Of a stretch of DNA of 6,963 nt, positions 5,108 to 6,963 are shown in pieces. Position numbers and translations under genes: made by a program. Below the pieces are notes generated by a model that searched no databases, had not been told where the DNA came from, and saw only the letters and a program-made list of their open reading frames with translations. Source of the DNA: Rhodospirillales bacterium (lineage in GTDB: Bacteria; Pseudomonadota; Alphaproteobacteria; Reyranellales; Reyranellaceae); the NCBI GenBank assembly GCA_013205335.1, contig JABMNB010000610.1:1-6963 (forward strand), given 5' to 3'. The stretch's first letter is position 1; every line of letters begins with the position of its first letter.

Positions 5108-6040
5108 ATGAGCATCACCACACCCACCGAAACCGTGGCCGAGAAGCCCCGCCGCCTCGTCGACATGGAGTTCCGGCCGGGTGACCTGCCGCCCGCCGAT
5201 GCGCCGTCGCTCGACGAGACGCTGCCCGAGGTCACGACGCGCCCGCCCGCGATCCGCTGGCCGGCCAGGCTGGCGCTGGGCTCCGCCGGTCTCCTGCTGC
5301 TGCTCTTCGTGGTGGACGGCGCGGTCTCGCTGCTGCGCAGCGCCATCGAGCAGGGCAGCCTGCTCGACCTCGCGCAGTTCGCCGTGCTCGTGGCCTTCCT
5401 CGGCTCGACGCTGTGGCTGCTGGCTGGCCAGGCCCGCGCCTATGCGCGGCTGAAGTCGGCGGAGCGGGCGCGCGAGCTGGCCGAGCATCTGGCGCGGCTG
5501 GGCGGCGTCGGCAGCGGCGGCCGGCTGGTCGGCGTCCTCGACGCGCTCTACGCCGGCAATCCCGAGGTGCGCGGCAAGCTCGGCGCCGTCTCCTCGGCGC
5601 TGCAGCCGCAGCACACCGACGCCGACGTGATCGATCTTCTGAACCGCGAGATCTTCGTGCCGATGGACCGGCGGGCCGACGAACGCATCCAGCGCGCCGC
5701 GCTGCGCGCCAGCCTCGGCGTCGCGGCCTGTCCGCACCCCGCGCTCGACGCGCTGGTGGTGCTGGGCATCAGCGTCGCGCTGGTCAAGGACCTGATGCAG
5801 ATCTACGGCCTGCGCCACAGCGCGCGCGCCGTCTGGCGCATCATCTCGCACGTCCTGTTCTCGGCCTCCTCGACCGCCGTCATGAGCACCGTCGTCGAGT
5901 TCGCGATGCAGGCCGCCCAGGACCGAATCGCCGCCGCCGTCGTCGGCACCGCCGGCGAAGCCCTCGTCGTCGCCCGCCGCATGTTCGCGCTGGGCATGCT
6001 GGCCAAGGAGGAGATCCGGCCGCTGCCGGCGCCGCGGTGA
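5108..6040 (+). CDS. ycjF: YcjF family inner-membrane protein (DUF697, TIGR01620)
   Basis: This 310-residue inner-membrane protein is the usual partner of YcjX. An N-terminal polar, proline-rich segment (1-50) leads into two transmembrane helices (about 55-77 and 86-108). A charged helical segment (110-132) follows, then a soluble region. The C-terminal DUF697-type domain (about 195-300) includes the hydrophobic stretch ALDALVVLGISVALVKDLMQIYGLR split across 212-236. Order and length agree with the TIGR01620 family (E. coli YcjF is about 353 residues). The ATG at 5108 comes 7 bases after the ycjX stop with only a weak GTGAGA upstream, pointing to coupled translation. The gene converges with hsdS, leaving 35 bases between the stops and no clear terminator. 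Confidence 0.88.
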   Translation: MSITTPTETVAEKPRRLVDMEFRPGDLPPADAPSLDETLPEVTTRPPAIRWPARLALGSAGLLLLLFVVDGAVSLLRSAIEQGSLLDLAQFAVLVAFLGSTLWLLAGQARAYARLKSAERARELAEHLARLGGVGSGGRLVGVLDALYAGNPEVRGKLGAVSSALQPQHTDADVIDLLNREIFVPMDRRADERIQRAALRASLGVAACPHPALDALVVLGISVALVKDLMQIYGLRHSARAVWRIISHVLFSASSTAVMSTVVEFAMQAAQDRIAAAVVGTAGEALVVARRMFALGMLAKEEIRPLPAPR

Positions 6041-6075
6041 GGGGTATGCGAGCGGGTGCCTAGACTAAGAGGCCG

Positions 6076-6963
6076 TCAGGCTGCTGCTTCGAGCAGATCC
6101 ACTGACGGCTCCAATGCCTCGTGCAGGAGCGCGTCGAGCAACCTGCTCCGCGCCGTCTCGCCCGCGACAAGGCTCGCTTCGAGACGGTCGCAAAGGGCCA
6201 TCAGTTCATCGACCTTGGCGACGATGCGTGTTTGCTCGGCGAGAGGTGGAAGGGGAACTGCAACTCTCTTGATCTTTCCAACACTGAGGCTGAACAAGCC
6301 GGCCGAAGTAATTGCCAACCGCCTCATCTCTTTCATTCCCATTGGTGAGTTCAGATAGAGAGTGACGTATGGCGTCAGGCCCTTGAGTTTGGGCCGGCAC
6401 CGAATGATATGATTTTGATGAACGCAGTTCTCAATTTCTTCATGCCAAACCGCGCATCGTCCAATCTCACTTGCGCTACCGTTCCCCTCGACGATCAAAA
6501 TGTCTTGCCGTTCGAGCCGATACTTTTCGAGTTCGTTACCCACCAGCTCAAATCTCTTGACGTTAACAAGCTCCAATCGACCGCGGTAAACATTACCAAC
6601 TCCGAGATACGGGAAGGCATTGCTCTTGGGCGCGCGCGCCGGAGTTTTTTGGATGCCGCCCGATACAACAAAGCAATGCTCAATGAAGGTCCGTTGCCAT
6701 CCCGGCGCGATACCTTCGTGTGAAATGTGATCATCAGACCGTGTCTGCATAATGCGGTGCAGAAACTCCGATGCTGGTTCATCGCTCGGGTCCTGCGCGA
6801 CGAGTCCGCCCTGTACTGCCAAGCTCCGGATCGTCTGCCGCAGTTGCTTGATCTGGTCGGGCCGCGCCGTCATCGAGGGCAGCGCGTCGAGGGCGAAGCG
6901 GGCGTTGGTCTGGAAGGTCTCGGGGGCGGGATCGTTGAGGCGGGCGAGGCTTGCGGCGGTCAG
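6076..6963 (-). CDS. hsdS: Type I restriction-modification specificity subunit, 3' part
   Basis: HsdS chooses the DNA target of a type I restriction-modification complex (HsdR2M2S). The visible 295 residues are the C-terminal part; the frame is open to the right edge, so the true start lies outside. A helical conserved segment comes first (residues about 31-71, DQIKQLRQTIRSLAV and QDPSDEPASEFL). A single target-recognition domain follows (about 89-235, with GGIQKTP, DILIVEGNGS, EIGRC and CVHQNHIIR), then PLPPLAEQTRIVAKVDELM (237-255) and a coiled-coil tail ending in LLDALLHEAL. The Ala/Leu-rich lead-in at the edge suggests this is the second half of a two-domain subunit, but a one-domain half-subunit is possible. 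Base composition falls to about 51% G+C at 6361-6540, against 72% at 6121-6180 and 70% at 6841-6900, a sign of domain exchange. The hsdM and hsdR genes are not in view. Confidence 0.9.
   Translation of the reverse strand: MTAASLARLNDPAPETFQTNARFALDALPSMTARPDQIKQLRQTIRSLAVQGGLVAQDPSDEPASEFLHRIMQTRSDDHISHEGIAPGWQRTFIEHCFVVSGGIQKTPARAPKSNAFPYLGVGNVYRGRLELVNVKRFELVGNELEKYRLERQDILIVEGNGSASEIGRCAVWHEEIENCVHQNHIIRCRPKLKGLTPYVTLYLNSPMGMKEMRRLAITSAGLFSLSVGKIKRVAVPLPPLAEQTRIVAKVDELMALCDRLEASLVAGETARSRLLDALLHEALEPSVDLLEAAA

Noticed and set aside
3565..5346. 593-codon minus-strand open frame antisense to ycjX and part of ycjF
   Set aside because: It lies opposite well-supported YcjX and YcjF motifs, and its translation is Arg/Gly/Gln-rich low complexity typical of antisense frames in high-GC DNA.

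Overview
The window looks like chromosomal DNA from a high-GC Gram-negative bacterium, most likely an alphaproteobacterium. Hand counts give about 70-73% G+C in coding stretches such as 5521-5580 (44/60). The gene types fit (YcjX/YcjF pair, DUF3309-like small membrane protein, PF13679-like methyltransferase), and so does a GAAC-N7-GAAC motif, the alphaproteobacterial form of the LexA operator. I cannot name a genus.

Layout from left to right. Positions 1-189 hold no gene I can defend: there are short repeats and a strong stem-loop (145-178) just past the end of a minus-strand pair of small membrane-protein genes (a DUF3185-like protein, 190-420, and a DUF3309-like protein, 434-613). A divergent intergenic region (614-812) separates that pair from a plus-strand gene for a small periplasmic c-type cytochrome (813-1118). 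The cytochrome gene converges on a minus-strand run that reads from 3397 down to 1152: a 77-residue four-cysteine zinc-ribbon-like protein, a 196-residue unknown protein, a 158-residue unknown protein with a tetrapeptide repeat, and a class I SAM-dependent methyltransferase. The first three are spaced 9-10 bases apart and form a clear operon; the methyltransferase follows after 49 bases that contain a long inverted repeat.

The head of that operon carries the most interesting signal. A perfect GAAC-N7-GAAC direct repeat (3429-3443) sits exactly in the 17-base spacer of a plausible -35/-10 promoter, about 30 bases before a strong Shine-Dalgarno sequence. This predicts that a group of uncharacterised genes is repressed by LexA and induced by DNA damage.

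Divergent from it is the two-gene operon ycjX-ycjF (a P-loop NTPase and a DUF697 membrane protein). In gamma-proteobacteria these are stress-induced partners. I prefer a GTG start at 3670 for ycjX rather than the longest-ORF ATG at 3490. The ycjF gene converges on the 3' part of a type I restriction-modification specificity gene (hsdS, minus strand), which runs off the right edge. Its DNA-recognition region has clearly lower G+C (about 51%) than its flanks (70-72%), as expected from exchange of recognition domains by horizontal transfer.

I found no tRNA, rRNA, insertion sequence or CRISPR array. Two separate genes contain in-frame 12-bp tandem repeats.
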